Numbered from the stretch's first letter, positions 23,262-36,033 are shown. The stretch: 64,000 bases of DNA from Halocaridina rubra (GCA_037179515.1 JAXCGZ010015146.1:93501-157500), one strand, 5' to 3'. The notes: generated from the sequence alone by a model not told the origin. Numbers and translations are program-made.

Positions 23262-23310
23262 ATCCCCTTTGTAAGGGGGTAGCTGAGTCAAAGCATGTAG
23301 CCATACCCTT
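23262..23310 (+). repeat. SINE family 2, 5' fragment
   Basis: CAATCCCCTTTGTAAGGGGGTAGCTGAGTCAAAGCATG, the first 40 bp of the family only. It lies about 60 bp upstream of the exon B acceptor. Confidence 0.65.
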
Positions 23311-23373
23311 AATATCACACTGTTAGTTATTTTTATATTTCATGAATGAGAAACTACTTTTTTTTTTATTCAG

Positions 23374-23574
23374 GCTTATTCAAACAGCGAGCTGCTGTGC
23401 CCCATCTGTGGCAGAGCAAGCACGCGAAAAGACAACTTGGAACGTCACATTCGGAGTCATTTCGGGGATAAACCTTTCAAGTGCCCTTTCTGCGATTACC
23501 GAACGCAGACAAAATGGAACATGAAATCTCACGTAGAAAGAAGACACTCTCAACCACAGCCTGTGTTCACATGA
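23374..23574 (+). CDS. BTB-ZF gene, alternative terminal exon B (two C2H2 fingers)
   Basis: After TTTTTTTTTATTCAG the frame opens in phase 0 for 66 codons to a TGA at 23572-23574. There is no in-frame ATG, so the exon is easy to miss. Finger 1 is LLCPICGRASTRKDNLERHI plus RSH (C-x2-C-x12-H-x3-H), joined by FGDKPF to finger 2, FKCPFCDYRTQTKWNMKSHV plus ERRH (C-x2-C-x12-H-x4-H). Finger layout parallels exon A with different base-contacting residues, so it should give a protein with different DNA specificity on the same BTB head. An AATAAA at 24405-24410 is a candidate poly(A) signal. Alternative use is inferred from phase and architecture, as known for lola and mod(mdg4). Confidence 0.87.
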   Translation, partial: AYSNSELLCPICGRASTRKDNLERHIRSHFGDKPFKCPFCDYRTQTKWNMKSHVERRHSQPQPVFT

Positions 23575-23654
23575 TGGAGATCTGGATTCTGAATTATAAT
23601 GACATGGAATGATAATACACAGTGGTTCTTTAAATATGGTAAGTTTCGACAGCT

Positions 23655-23855
23655 ACAGCTATCAGGCTTCATGGCAGAAGATCCTTGTCAATATACCCTT
23701 TGGAAGACCCATCTAGGGTGGTGGGGGAATTGTAGCAACCCTTTATCTCCAAAGAGCTAAGAGAAGTGATCAAGATATGTTTGGATTATGGTGAATGTGT
23801 GCTTTGACTTGATCATCCCCCTTACATGGGGGATTGAGGCCATTGCAGATATATA
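23655..23855 (-). repeat. SINE family 2, antisense copy
   Basis: CAGGCTTCATGGCAGAAGATCC, GACCCATCTAGGGTGGTGGGGG, AGCAACCCTTTATCTCCAAAGAGCTAAGAG and CTTACATGGGGGATTGAGGCC. Confidence 0.78.
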
Positions 23856-23959
23856 TAAGTAAGATTCGCCTTCAGTTGAATTTTGAGAGAAGCTTAGGGG
23901 TTTCTACTCTTAGATAGTCTTTTCAGCCTGTCAGTGGGATCAATCTGACAACTGATTCT

Positions 23960-24085
23960 TGAGAAAGTGTGACTGGGGAATTAACACTGGCTACCACAAT
24001 CTTACCGTCCCACGGTCGTCTCAATCGCGGGTCTACCAACTCCGCAGTGGAAAACGCTAACCACTACACCATAGTGGTCCCCAGC
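23960..24085 (-). repeat. tRNA-like SINE head, antisense
   Basis: The minus strand reads GGGGACCACTATGGTGTAGTGGTTAGCG, a good box A region, then a B-box-like GGTAGACCCGCGATTGAGAC. The remainder resembles family 1. It is not a functional tRNA gene: no cloverleaf 3' acceptor arm was recognised. Confidence 0.6.
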
Positions 24086-24451
24086 AGCTTAGGACTGTAT
24101 CCCAAATAAGAAATGTCTGTATATTTGTCTCCATATTGGAGAGGAAACTGTAGATAACTATACTTACTTGTTTTGAATTTTGTATCACTGTATATCCTTT
24201 CTCTTACCTCATTTTCTTTATATAAGACTCTGTATTCTGCTAAAGTTAGCTTCTACCATAACAAAAGAATTGAGGTAGCAGAGCTTCAACCTGCTTTCTG
24301 TAATTAATAATGTAAAAAGGTAAGAATTTCATATTGATAGTTTTTACTTTCTTATTAGATATTAGTAGTTTTTCAGAATTTGTATTACTCTGTTACCCGG
24401 ACTCAATAAACATAGAAATTTTTACATCATCATTGTATACAAAAGACATAA

Positions 24452-24590
24452 TTCCCCTCAAGGGGGTGGCTGAGTCAAAGCAAAAATTTGACTCTCAGTG
24501 GAAATAGAATACAAAGGAGGGTATTCCCAGGCCCCTCACTCTGCCCCATTTAGTCGACTTTTACGACATGCAGGGGAACATCATGGCAGA
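24452..24590 (+). repeat. SINE family 2-like copy with a different tail
   Basis: It starts like family 2 (CCCCTCAAGGGGGTGGCTGAGTCAAAGC), then diverges to GGGTATTCCCAGGCCCCTCACTC, GCCCCATTTAGTCGACTTTTAC and GACATGCAGGGGAA. The divergent tail recurs inverted at 41214-41285. Confidence 0.6.
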
Positions 24591-27500
24591 TTTATAATAG
24601 GGAAATAAACTATCATTTTGAGTGGGTGACTTTAATGAATATGCGACGAAGAAATTACAAAATTTTAGAGAACAGGATTGTAATTGATCATAAGTTGAAA
24701 TTTCCATAAACAAATATAAATGTATGCCTACAAATGCATAATACATTATGTTGGGTACTTTGTTGGGCATTTTACATCTCGCATACATGCTCCTCCATAC
24801 CCAAGGATTAAGAAAACATATAAAATTACAAATACATATTCTCCGTTGTCTTGCTAGGTCATGTCATCATCACCCAAGGCTATGAAGTCCTGCATCACTG
24901 AAGGGTTTGAGAGCCATAAGGAAAAGATTAGGTTGGTTCAATGATAACAATAACAAAAGTAATGGAAAAAATCAAGTTTATGGAGGCACAGAGTGAATAT
25001 TTATCTACAAGCTATGATTTTTGTTGTAATACGTTATCGTGATATTGGTGTATGCATACATCACGTAATACAAGTACATGTCCAAGGGTGTGAGTTCAGG
25101 TTAAGTTAAAGAGATCCCCACTCATTTTTAAAGGCTGGTTGTTTAATATAATACATCGATATCTAATGGATCTTCAGTTTAATATATTTTACATTAGCAT
25201 ATCTTTATGGAACACTAAAAGGAAAATAGGGCAAATTGGACGAGTACTGACATATAGGGTCAGGAAAATATGTGATACTGAATGTACCATTAATGACACC
25301 GCCTCTTCACGTTGCTTTCCTTTTGACTATTTCTACCTGGGCTTGTTGCTTGGCTAATAATAATATATATTCTTCGATGGTGACGACCAACCCTAACAAG
25401 AGACTGTAATATATGTTCTTTGTATATTTGTATGTTTTGCTATCCATGTCAAGAAAAACACATCAAGAGACCCTTACCAGCCCAATCATTGAATGAGTTC
25501 ACATTAATGAGGCATTCTGACTATTAAAACTTGTAGAAAAATTTAAATAACTATAGACTAAAAGTTTCCTGTAGTTTCAATCGCACTGCAATAGTTTGAT
25601 CTCTTATTAAAACTTATTGATTGCATATATAATTTAAACCTTTGACCACAGTATAAATATTCGTAATTAAAAAAAATATATATTGATTTTTACACATGAA
25701 ATGAACAAATCCGGACAAATATTCATATTCAATATCTGATGAGACACTTTAAGATGACATTGTTCAAAACACCCATATAAAATTTTTGTTTCTGGTATGA
25801 ACATAGATAATCCATTATCAACTTTTTATTAAGTTTTTTATTCCTAAACACACACACTGGAATCTTACAACTTTAGGGTAACGACTGGTCAGTCCAAACA
25901 AATCAGGCTCTTAAACCAAAGGTCTCTCTCTCTTCAAGGAAACATCAAATTGAAACAAGATAATCGTTACAAAATTGTGCAGTACTCTGTATCAAGGTAA
26001 TATACACTTGTCTCTCTATCAAACAGCACTATTGTCCAAACTAATAGCAATGCATGATTAAAATTCCAACATGCTTTCCAAAATCTGTTCTCCATTTATA
26101 AACATTAACCTGTTTCACTCTGGGGACATAATACTTTATTGACAGGAATATAAAACAGTTTACTGAATTTTCCATAGGATTACAAAGAGTGCATGTCTCC
26201 AAATTGCGCATGTAACCCTTTATTCCTCTCGTACAAACTCATGGATATCTTGTGGATTTTATATTCAGTGTCAATACAGAACTAATGATATTAAATAAAG
26301 TTAATTATTAATTATAATAATAATGAAATTAATTTACTTATTAATAATAAGAATAATGAAACCAGGGATCAAATATTTGCCTTGAATGATTTTGGTTGAT
26401 GCAAGTAAAAAAAAATATTCAATAAATATCACTAGAGGCAAAGTATTTCTGAGCCTTTACAAACGTTTAAAATAATAATACTGAAATAAACCTGAAAATG
26501 GTATCCAGTAGTTAACAGTGATGATTAAAATAATATAAAATAATATAAATATATATACATTCACTAGTTATCTTTGAAGGCAAATGCAAAGAGCAAAGTG
26601 CATAAAAGTAAGAAAAAGCTGGAAAATGGAAATGAGTGAATATAAAATAAGGATATGACTACTAAAGAAAATGTCACAATTCTAACAGAATAAATGAAAT
26701 AGAGGCATTAATACCATACAGAGAATAAGCATATAAAAGTAAATGGAATATACCATGAAATAATATAAAAGGCTATGATGATTTAAAAAGTCACAACTCC
26801 AAGAGAATAAATGAAGTATGGGTATTAATAGCATATAAAGAATTCACATTTCTAAAATGAATTAGAGGTATTAATAGTGTACAATGAATTTACTGGTAAA
26901 AGTATATAGAATACATTGCAAAATAATGGAGATAACTCAACAGAAATGAATTCACAACATTTTTCATGTCACACAATAACCACTCGTTATTACTGTATCA
27001 AACTTTCCGTGCAAAATCACACATTAATGTATCGCTTAAATGTACGTACAAAGCCTTGGCATACAAAATTAGACATTAATTAAATCTGTACAATTAACCC
27101 AATACCCAATTACCCATCAATGAGTAAAAAGAACATGTTTTCCCAAAAGCTCAAACACTTCACAAAACAGTCATATTTGTAAGTGTAATGTAAAAAGTTT
27201 CTCACGAATGAATAAAAATATAAGTCGTTAAAATCTTGAACGAAATGAATCCTTCTTAAATACACTCAAGTTTAACGTCAGAGTAATTAAATATTGTAGG
27301 TATAAAAGTAGGAAAGTGTCCTTAAAATTGCCAATACTAATGCTCTAGCACAAGTTGTGTGGATAATATTAGGTATAAAAATTACCATAAAGTCAGATAT
27401 ATAGTCTGCAACTTTTAGCATAACAATGCACTTCACAATACAAGACAAAAGGCAGTGAACATTTCTCTCAGACTTTTACATAAATGTAAGGGTTATTTCA

Positions 27501-29149
27501 CAATGTCTGTGAGCAAAAGTATGGAGCAAATATGATAAAAAAAAAAATTTACATTCTCTCACTGCACTGAATTACTGGTATTGTTCAAGTCCTGGTACCT
27601 CATAGCACTAATATATTCGTTAATACCAAAATGTTGACACAATGGACATCCAAAACTATTCTTTTACGTCATAACACTTACTTGTATCTTATTACCAAAG
27701 CGGACAACGTGACACACCCATATGTAGTTGTCCCTCATCTTACACAGTTTTTAATATACACGGTTAGAAAATATTACAAAGTAAATTTTTTTTTTAAATA
27801 TTCTCCTCAAAAAAAAATAAATTATGACAACTAAAGTACTGTTTTCACATAAATTTAAACTATTAGGCAAAGTTTAAATGAAGTACAGTCAAGTAGGCTT
27901 TATTCAAAGTATAAAGGAGGTTGGGAATAAGTTATGTGTTGAGTATAGACATATTTAGATAGGGGTTTTGCCTATAGGTGATTTTAGACTTACAAAATGT
28001 GGTGGAACCAATTAACAGTGTAAAATGCGAGACAACCGTAGTCCACATGAATATTTCAAACAGGGCAGTCAATTGCTGAGAAAGTTTAACACCATTTTGT
28101 CATAAAGTTATGGACAAATCTACCTCATAAAGGATATATCGGTAACCGAAAAAAAAAAAAAAATTTGCAAAGCTTTCTCTCAGCACGACCAGCACCTTCT
28201 GTTTTTAAGTAACACCCCTAATGTTAAAGTAGTATGTACTATGGTGACAGAAAAATATCTACTTACATACAGAGCAATTACAAAATAATAATTTCACAGT
28301 TACTCATTTCCTGGCAGGTCATCAGTCTTATTGTATATATTTCTCACAGTACAGTTTACCTCTATTCATTGAAAATGAAGTAAAACCTAACTTCTTGAGA
28401 GATTAGGTTTTATTTTTGTTTCCTTTTTCTTCTACAAAACAATATGTAAGCTATAATAAAAATGGTATAAATAGACGACAACTCAAAGGTGCTATGAGAA
28501 TTCAAATTTATCAAGAAGCTTAACTCATATTCAAAAAGTGGTGGTAATGCCTGTCAAGTGTAACATATTATATATAATTTTATAAATACAGAAGAAACTA
28601 TCTATTGTAGGTAAAAAATTTATAATTTAATTCTATTATTTTCTTCTACATTTTATCTCCCATCATCAGTACTTCTGTACTAAATGAAGGTGTTAATGAA
28701 CTAAAATACAGTATATGAAAACTAAAACGAAAAAGATGAAGGCAGGTAAATTAGTCAATTGCTCCAAATCTTCCTTAAAACTAAACAGAAAATGAGGAAA
28801 ACCAGTGAATTAGTCTACTGCTCCAAATCTTTCTAAAAACTAAAAGAATAAAGAGGCAAACAGATGAATTAGTCTATTGCTGCAAATCTTTCTGGTTACA
28901 CAGTAAAGCTCTTTCTCAGATCTTACTAAAAATGTAAATATGACTAGGAAGATTAATCTGGAATACTCTAGTTACGTGTAAAACAAAGTCGTTAAAGCAA
29001 GCTAAAGACTTAATTAGGTAATGATCACGACTAGATGATGGCTTTGTAATACTGAGTCCTCGATCTTAATGCTTTCTTCAAATAACACTTTATAAACAAG
29101 GGCCACTGACAAAGCCTCACTTTACTATTACCTTTGCTCTGCTTTAAGT

Positions 29150-29312
29150 GATGCCATTAGCTCCAATGAATGGTGGTGGACACAGACAGGTTGGAACTCT
29201 AAGGGGAGTTAAGATTGGATGGCCTTCCAAACAGCCAAGGTGTCCAGTCTTAATTCCCATCTCCAATCTGTATGCGCCAACCCCTATGATGGGGAATAAT
29301 AGTGACAAGTAA
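29150..29312. repeat. Head-to-head pair of family 1 SINE bodies
   Basis: Antisense body (GGTGGTGGACACAGACAGGTTGGAAC, AGTTAAGATTGGATGGCC) is followed directly by sense body (GTCTTAATTCCCATCTCCAATCTG, AATAATAGTGACAAG). This makes a palindrome of roughly 70-bp arms without either tRNA-like head. Confidence 0.65.
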
Positions 29313-30487
29313 AACATAAAACAAACTTCACCACTATGTATATTTTCTTGTTCCAATTTAATCATTTTCAGTACTGCAGAGGAAGACTGTAATGTAAAAT
29401 CAAGTATCATATAAAATGCTACATATAGAAGATCATTTAAACATACAAAATGATTAGTTTAGCTTTATGCAAAAAAGGTGTGCAATGTCCGGGATTCAGC
29501 ATTTGTCACACTTTTATTATATTCAAAACAACAGAATTATATTTGACTGATGATGTTTTTCAAAATCTGTAGTAAAATTGAGGTAAAGTTAAGCATTTCC
29601 CATATCAACCCTTCAAAAAATAATTTTTTTTCTTTTTATAAACATAACTTTCTACTGTCAGAATCAGCAGTGGCCACAAGAAAAGGAAGATAACAAAAAA
29701 GCAATATAAAATAATAATGATAATAATAATAATAATAACTACACATTTAACATGAAATTGATACTCCACTTATCAGTGCCTTCACGCCCTTAATTTACAA
29801 CTAAAAAGGTAATATATGTGGCAGTAATAATACAAACACTAGGTAATACGTAATCAATCATGTCGCAAGACTGGTTATATCAATAAATACAATATTTATA
29901 CTTACTGTGTATAAAATGTCAATAAATCACAGCTATGACTTTACCTCTATGGTTCGATCTACTGTAATTCAAAATAAAAATTTCCTTTAACCAGTTCTAA
30001 GTTAAGCAAAGACCTCACTAGCAAATTCCATTGATTACATAACTAACTCATGTTACAGAAGAACGTGTTTTCAATTTACCTCGTCCAAAAGTATGCTTTA
30101 TGAAGGGAAACATGGGAGAGCTTTCAGAAGTTGCAGAATTTCTTATATCACCTGCTACAATAATTACAACTAATGGATAACTCCCTCAATCTAAAAAAAA
30201 AAATGGCAATCTTAACACACTCTAAACCTAAATTTTGTCTTTGATATTAAATAAAGCATGCATTAATGTAACTTAAAACAGAGAATATTAGCATCTGCTT
30301 CACAACCAAATATCCAATTGGTCCACAAAGCAACAACGACATAAACAGTGACAACTTATCATGCCAGAGGTAAAACTGACAATTCAAATATACCCTATTA
30401 TTGTCACTTAGCTGAGCGTATTTTATATTATATATATTAATAAGTTACTAGACTACCAGATATATCTAATACATATTGAAACTTTAT

Positions 30488-30700
30488 GTATGAAGCAGCT
30501 GTGGTTGTCAAGCCTCACGGCAGATCCTTTCCCACTTACCCCGTGCGTGACCAATGTAGGGTGGTTAGGGGGAATTGTGGCAGCACATTATCCCCTTATC
30601 CTCAGAGCTAAGAGAGTTCACCAAGGTGCTCTAGTGGATGTATGTCCTTTGACTTGGCCAACCCCTTACAAGGGGGATTGTGGCCATTGTATTATGTATC
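30488..30700 (-). repeat. SINE family 2, antisense copy
   Basis: AGCAGCTGTGGTTGTCAAGCCTCACGGCAGATCC, CCAATGTAGGGTGGTTAGGGGG, GAGCTAAGAGAGTTCACCAAGG and CTTACAAGGGGGATTGTGGCC form the longest copy of the family. The 113-codon reading frame across it is not a gene. Confidence 0.8.
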
Positions 30701-31131
30701 TGAGACCACATGAACAGCAGTCTAAAATCCAAAACATCGCAGTCCCTCCTAGAAAATGTTCATTAGCTGTTTATCTCTCTCCTAACCAGGTTACTTATCA
30801 ATTCCTGCCACAATTTTTATATATGCAGTAAAATAAATAAATAACATGTTGCTTCAAATCAATAAGTGATGCCTATCATCTTATGCAACAGAGGAATGAA
30901 AAAATATGTTTAGACGTGAATTCTAGGCTAAGAATAAAGTTATGAAACAAAAACCATATATAACATCAAGATGGTAAAGTTTGGTGTAGAAGAAAAATAT
31001 GAATACCAGAAGTGCAAAACCACACATATACATAAGGTAAAATAGAAGTGCTAATTTAAAAAAAATAGAATGATACAAGGGTGGACATTTCTGAAAGAGA
31101 GAGAAAAGCCAGTAGCCCTACATTCCTTGCT

Positions 31132-31550
31132 CATTCTCACCCTGTGCAAATGCTGTTTGGTTCTATTCTCACCCCTTACAAAAAAATTTTCAGTCTCTAT
31201 TCTCACCCCTTACAAAAGCTGTTCGGTACCCGTTTTTATCCCTTACACAAGCTGTTCAAGGCCTATTCTTACCCCTTACAAAAGCTGTTCAGAGCCAATC
31301 TTCACCCCCTCACAAAAGAGGTTTAGGACCCAACCTCACCCCTTACAAAAGCTGTTCAGACCCCATCTTCAACCCTTACAAAAGCTGTTCAGAGCTCATT
31401 CTCACCACTTATAAAAGCAGTTAAGGCCCATCCTCAACCCTTGCAAAAACTGTACAAGGCCCATCCTCATCCTTTACAAAAGCTGCTTAGGGCCCTTCTT
31501 CACCCCTTACAAAAGCTGTTCTGAGCCCATCCTCACCCTTACAAAACGTG
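31132..31550. repeat. 34-bp minisatellite, about 12 copies
   Basis: The unit CACCCCTTACAAAAGCTGTT followed by CAGAGCCCATCCT is repeated with 1-6 differences per copy. The longest open frames here (114 and 81 codons) follow the repeat and are not supported as genes. Confidence 0.92.
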
Positions 31551-32979
31551 TTTTCAGGGTAAAAAAAATTACTTTTAGGGAGGATGAGAATGCCTCCTTC
31601 CAAGAGCACATGTATAGAGATTTAATTATTATTCCACTTTGAAAAGTAAATTAAAATCTGTCACCCTCTTGAGTCAGAACTCCTCCCGTACGCAAACTTG
31701 AAATATTGACATAAACTTGCTTATAAATCTAAAGGAATAAATATTGTCATCATTATTATTTGGCAAAGCCTGCAAAAGCTAAAACTAAAATGTTGTTTCG
31801 AAGTGAACCATAGCATAGAAAAATTACATAAAAAAACTAGATTGAAAACTAGTATCACACATATCAGTGTAAGTAAAACAGGTAGAGAGAAAAGACAACT
31901 GCAGTTTTCATTTCAATTGATTTTAAGCAGAATTTTACTCGTGCAAAATATTTTTTTTAAATTCTGCGTATTTAATTCCTCACTGTGAGCTTGAGTTTCA
32001 GCATTAAAACAAAAATGGAATTTGAAACAAAAATTAAGTTTGTATTTTCTGAGCTTGAAATTATTTGCTTACCAAAATAAGAAAAAACAGTCATGTTCTT
32101 AGGATAGTATATTTTTTGGGGGGGGAGTTTCATTAATATGCTGCTCATATATCTTACGGATTCAAGACTGCTAAGAATTGAAGACAGTAATTACGATTAT
32201 TTCATCACTGTACGGACTTAGACCTCATCAAGAACTATATGGGAAGCACATATTTTTTTTCCTTTCATCCACAAATGTTTAGTTACAAAAAAAAGGAAGA
32301 TTCCATATCTGTACCTCAACCAAAATCACAAGCTATTATTTCAACACTTGACAAACCTTGCGACTCAAGCCCAACAGTGAGCTACGATTAATATACAAAT
32401 TTCTCAGACTAGAAAATCACTGCAATACACCTCATAAAAAATTTTCAATTCTACGTGACAATGCTTATCACAATATTCAATTTTCACCATAAAAAACTAA
32501 CTTATCCTGATTATATACTTATCAATTTATTGTACAAAGCATAAAAATCTTAAAAAAATATGGTATATAAAAGTAGATTCTCAAAATAGAAGAATAGACG
32601 TAAGAGCACCATGATTGGTACAATCTAAGAGATAGTTAATCTAAGACAGATATCTAAGAGACAGATAGAGACATGGTACACAGCACAGCTTAGCCACACA
32701 AGGATTTATATATTCCTACAATTTTCTGCTATCAGAACAGGCATATGGATGCTAAGTTCGGGCCTAAGTTCATAGGGAGCTATTGATTCTACAAATGGCT
32801 TTTCATTTCCACTAAGGCAGTACAGTATTCACTTTTTTTCTTGGCATTTAAAAGAAACTTAGTGAAACGAAAAGCACAATCAAATGCCCCTAACATAGTA
32901 TATTCTCGTAACAAGACACTGAAAAACCCCAAAACATGGTGTGTCAAGCATTTAACTTATTTCCACATACTACAGTAGT

Positions 32980-33110
32980 GCAGTGGATAGAGTGCCTAAC
33001 TCAGGAAATGACAAACCCATTTTTGAGCCCACCATGGGGCATAAATAAAGGCATCCAACCTTGATACCCCAGCTCCAACCTGTCTGTGTTCACCTCCATT
33101 CAAACAACAG
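32980..33110 (+). repeat. SINE family 1, sense copy
   Basis: CTACAGTAGTGCAGTGGATAGAGTGCC head, B-box-like TTTTTGAGCCCACC, ATAAATAAAGGCATCCAACC, CCCCAGCTCCAACCTGTCTG and TCACCTCCATTC. Confidence 0.75.
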
Positions 33111-33399
33111 CCATATATAAATACAGTACTTTATGATCGATGATGTTATATCTGGAGAATATTTCATTTAAAGTGCATATGCGTGAATATCATTATTACT
33201 TGGTGCAGAAGAATGGCCACAACTGTATTAAGAGAATTGGGGTAACACTTCTTGATACATAACTAAAATACCTAAAATCTAGATTTTTCAAATGCTGAGA
33301 GACCAAAATCGTTAAAAGATATGAATGACAAGCTCAAAAGCACTTCCAAATACCAAATTCTACCAAAGACTTTTTTTACCTCTTAATATCCAAATTACA

Positions 33400-33880
33400 C
33401 TGTCAACATCATCATCAAATCTTTCGGCTTCTCCCATCAGGAGTCGTCACAACGGATTAATCGTCTCCTTATTGTTTTGTCCCTGGTGTCCTTAATCGCA
33501 ACCCATATCCTCATGCCCTCCCTCATCACATCCATAAACCACTTTTTTGGCCTACCTCTCCATCTTCTGCCTAGCACCTTCATTCTCAGCATCCTTCTCC
33601 AAACACATCCCTTTTCAGAACATGCACATATCTCAATCTCGTCTAAGCTTACTATCTTCTTTTCTTTACAACTTTATCCCATTAGGGATTGCAAAAGATG
33701 ATCAATCGTCACCATATTGCCCTATCCCCTGTGTTCACCTCAGTCACAACACACACCCTCATGTCCTCCCTCACCACATCCATAAACCTCCTATTTGGCT
33801 TCCTCTCCTTCTCCTGCCTGGCACCTCCATCCTCAGCATCCTATTCCCAACACACCCCTCATCCCTCCTAAGCTTATTAA
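33400..33880 (-). pseudogene. Two C-terminal scraps of an RTE-like LINE (antisense)
   Basis: The minus strand encodes, with one-base shifts, the conserved tail EVPGRRRRG and NRRFMDVVREDMR seen at the C-terminus of many invertebrate RTE-type reverse transcriptases (consensus RRGRPKRRWMDVVREDM). A second, more degenerate version covers 33480-33600, so the scrap occurs twice in the same orientation, about 210 bp apart. Both are too short and disrupted to be functional. Confidence 0.55.
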
Positions 33881-35152
33881 AATAATGACACTCTCCTCCA
33901 GGCTAAATAATATGCTAAAAAAGCCCACAAATACAATATTCACCAAAACAGTTTACCTTTAGCAAATCGTGGCTCACTTAATCTATTCTTTCATACTTCC
34001 AATCCAAAAGCTACTAAGGAAGAAATATACAAGCAACTTTATTCTTTCCAGAGAAGTACGAAAATGTACTTTAAAAGCCTGACTATAGTCTAAGTTCATA
34101 TTATTCATAAAAAAGTCTAGTTTGCACTGTCATAAAATAAATAAAAATAAATAAAATGGTCATATATGCTACAGCTTTGCTATAGGGTATTGGTATAAAT
34201 ATAATCATAAATATTAAATATAAATACTAGCACAAAATAATGAATCATGTTGTGTGTGCATTATTGAAACTTAAGTCTACAGATCATACAATACAAAAAG
34301 ATCTCAGAAAAATCTGGGAAATACAACCTAATATACATAATACATTTGTGTACACCTAATGTATAATTAGTCTACACCTAATGTATGATTGATGTTGGTC
34401 CTCAGTTTGTCGTAAAAATTGGCTAAATTCTAAAAATATGTCAGAATGTGATATGGAATGTTTTTTTTTTTCCTTCAAAATACTGTATATAATTAAGCTA
34501 AAGTTACTCAAACGACAGTATCATAAACTACTTAAAAATACTTTACTTTATACGGAGGTTCTCCTTATCGGTCACTCATGCAAACAATGAATAAATTAAA
34601 ATACAGTAAAAGAACACAAAAATATAACTACAGTTCATTCCTAATATTAAATTTTACTTACACTCAAAACTGTCCTTAAATTAATAATAAAAAAAGTCCT
34701 GAAATTTAATAAACTGTCCTTACTTTTCCAGATTTTTTTTTTCAGTGCTGAGTCAGCATTTTTCAATACAAAAAAAACATCACCAGCTCAACATATATTA
34801 ATCCATGTTCTCTAAAAATTAGAAACAAATTTAATTTAGGATAATACACATTAAAATAATTACTCAAAGATAAAAATCCAAATTGAAAATTTTAAACAAA
34901 GTTACAGAAATCACATATAAACAAGAGAGAAGAAAGGCAAATAGCAATACTGTACATAGGTAATAAATATCAAATTAATAAAAGGAAGAGATGAAAGAAG
35001 GAAGTGAAGAATAAAGAAAGAACATTCAATGAATAAATGGAATAAAGGACTCTACTTTAAGTCCAAGACAGCAACACTTAAGCAAATGATAGGTCCACTT
35101 GAATAGGATTTGCAGGTATGTATATATGACATCACACCTAAAGTCACCTGGT

Positions 35153-35161
35153 TTAGTCCTC
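35153..35161 (-). CDS. Terminal coding exon of an unidentified minus-strand gene
   Basis: On the minus strand, TCTCTCTTTGCAG|GAG GAC TAA gives a good acceptor followed by Glu, Asp and a stop. The phase fits the exon at 36034-36120, so the protein would end ...DSTEWED. Only the last two codons and the stop are coding; the rest of this exon would be 3' UTR running toward lower coordinates. The call depends on the neighbouring exon and is inference. Confidence 0.45.
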   Translation of the reverse strand, partial: ED

Positions 35162-36033
35162 CTGCAAAGAGAGGAATGGAATGAGAAACCCAGATATTTT
35201 AATAAAAAGTCCTATACAGAAAAGTAACCCCAAGTGCTCTAGGGCTATTCAAATCTACACAGGACAATTCACATCTACCTAACCTATCTCATCTAACCTC
35301 ATTTCATCTCACCTCACCTCACAATTTACAGGATTATATAACTATACATGAAGTTTTGGATGTAAACTTATATTTCTAAGATCCCTATAATAAGAACTGT
35401 GACATATAATGCATTGCTATGGATATTAATAGACAAATTATGATCACGTAACAATTATAGTTAAAATTACTAATTACTTCAATAAACAGATAATTAAGTC
35501 CTGCTACACGGCCAAGCAATATTCATATTTAAGTCATTTGATTACTTCAATCAAGGTATAAATAAGCCCTGCGGCTTCGTCCTTTGCTTAGATGCTGATA
35601 TCTTGTTGACTTAAACAAAATATGGCAATGAGTTGAAAAAAAAAGAATGGTTCAATCAAACATGAAGACAAAATACCATTATCTACTCAGCATAATGACT
35701 TGCAGTTACTTTATCTGACGAAAAATGCTAGACAGCTGGGATTTACCATAACTTGCAAATCTTTAATCTTTTCTATGGGACATATTTTGGTAAACAAAAC
35801 AATAAGGAAGGATGGAATTGCCAGTCTTGTTCTATTCTTCCTTTTTATTTGGCCCTTTATGATTTCTTTTGCTCCCTTGTCCCTTTAATTGGGAAGTCCA
35901 ATTGCAAGTCTGTCACCCAACATGACGAGTGCCCTAACCACTGCACTACAGCAGTTTTCCTCCATCTTCAAGGATAATCCTTTGAAGTAATAACTACAAC
36001 AGAATTTACGTAACATCACAATACAGTACTAAC
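35162..36033 (-). other. Candidate intron between minus-strand exons
   Basis: It starts with GTTAGT after the exon at 36034-36120 and ends with a TCTCTCTTTGCAG acceptor. It contains a partial antisense family 1 SINE head at about 35865-35960. Otherwise AT-rich. Confidence 0.45.

Larger units (their letters stand above)
23575..24450 (+). other. Presumed 3' UTR and flank of terminal exon B
   Basis: It contains an antisense family 2 SINE (23655-23855) and an antisense tRNA-like SINE head (about 23960-24085). AATAAA occurs at 24405-24410. No other gene was seen. Confidence 0.45.
24600..35152. other. AT-rich gene-poor region (possibly a long minus-strand 3' UTR)
   Basis: No plus-strand exon was supported. 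On the minus strand it lies downstream of the stop at 35153-35161. It has many possible poly(A) signals (TTTATT on the plus strand, for example near 25826-25842). It could therefore be 3' UTR, intergenic sequence or both. Embedded features are an inverted SINE pair (29150-29312), a family 2 SINE (30488-30700), a 34-bp minisatellite (31132-31550), a family 1 SINE (32980-33110) and LINE scraps (33400-33880). Elsewhere I see only AT-rich sequence. Confidence 0.45.

Noticed and set aside
30490..30831. 113-codon open frame
   Set aside because: It coincides with an antisense family 2 SINE and is not shared as a frame by other copies.
31070..31414. 114-codon repetitive protein
   Set aside because: It follows a 34-bp DNA repeat whose length is not a multiple of 3, so no stable peptide repeat exists; frames end at random.
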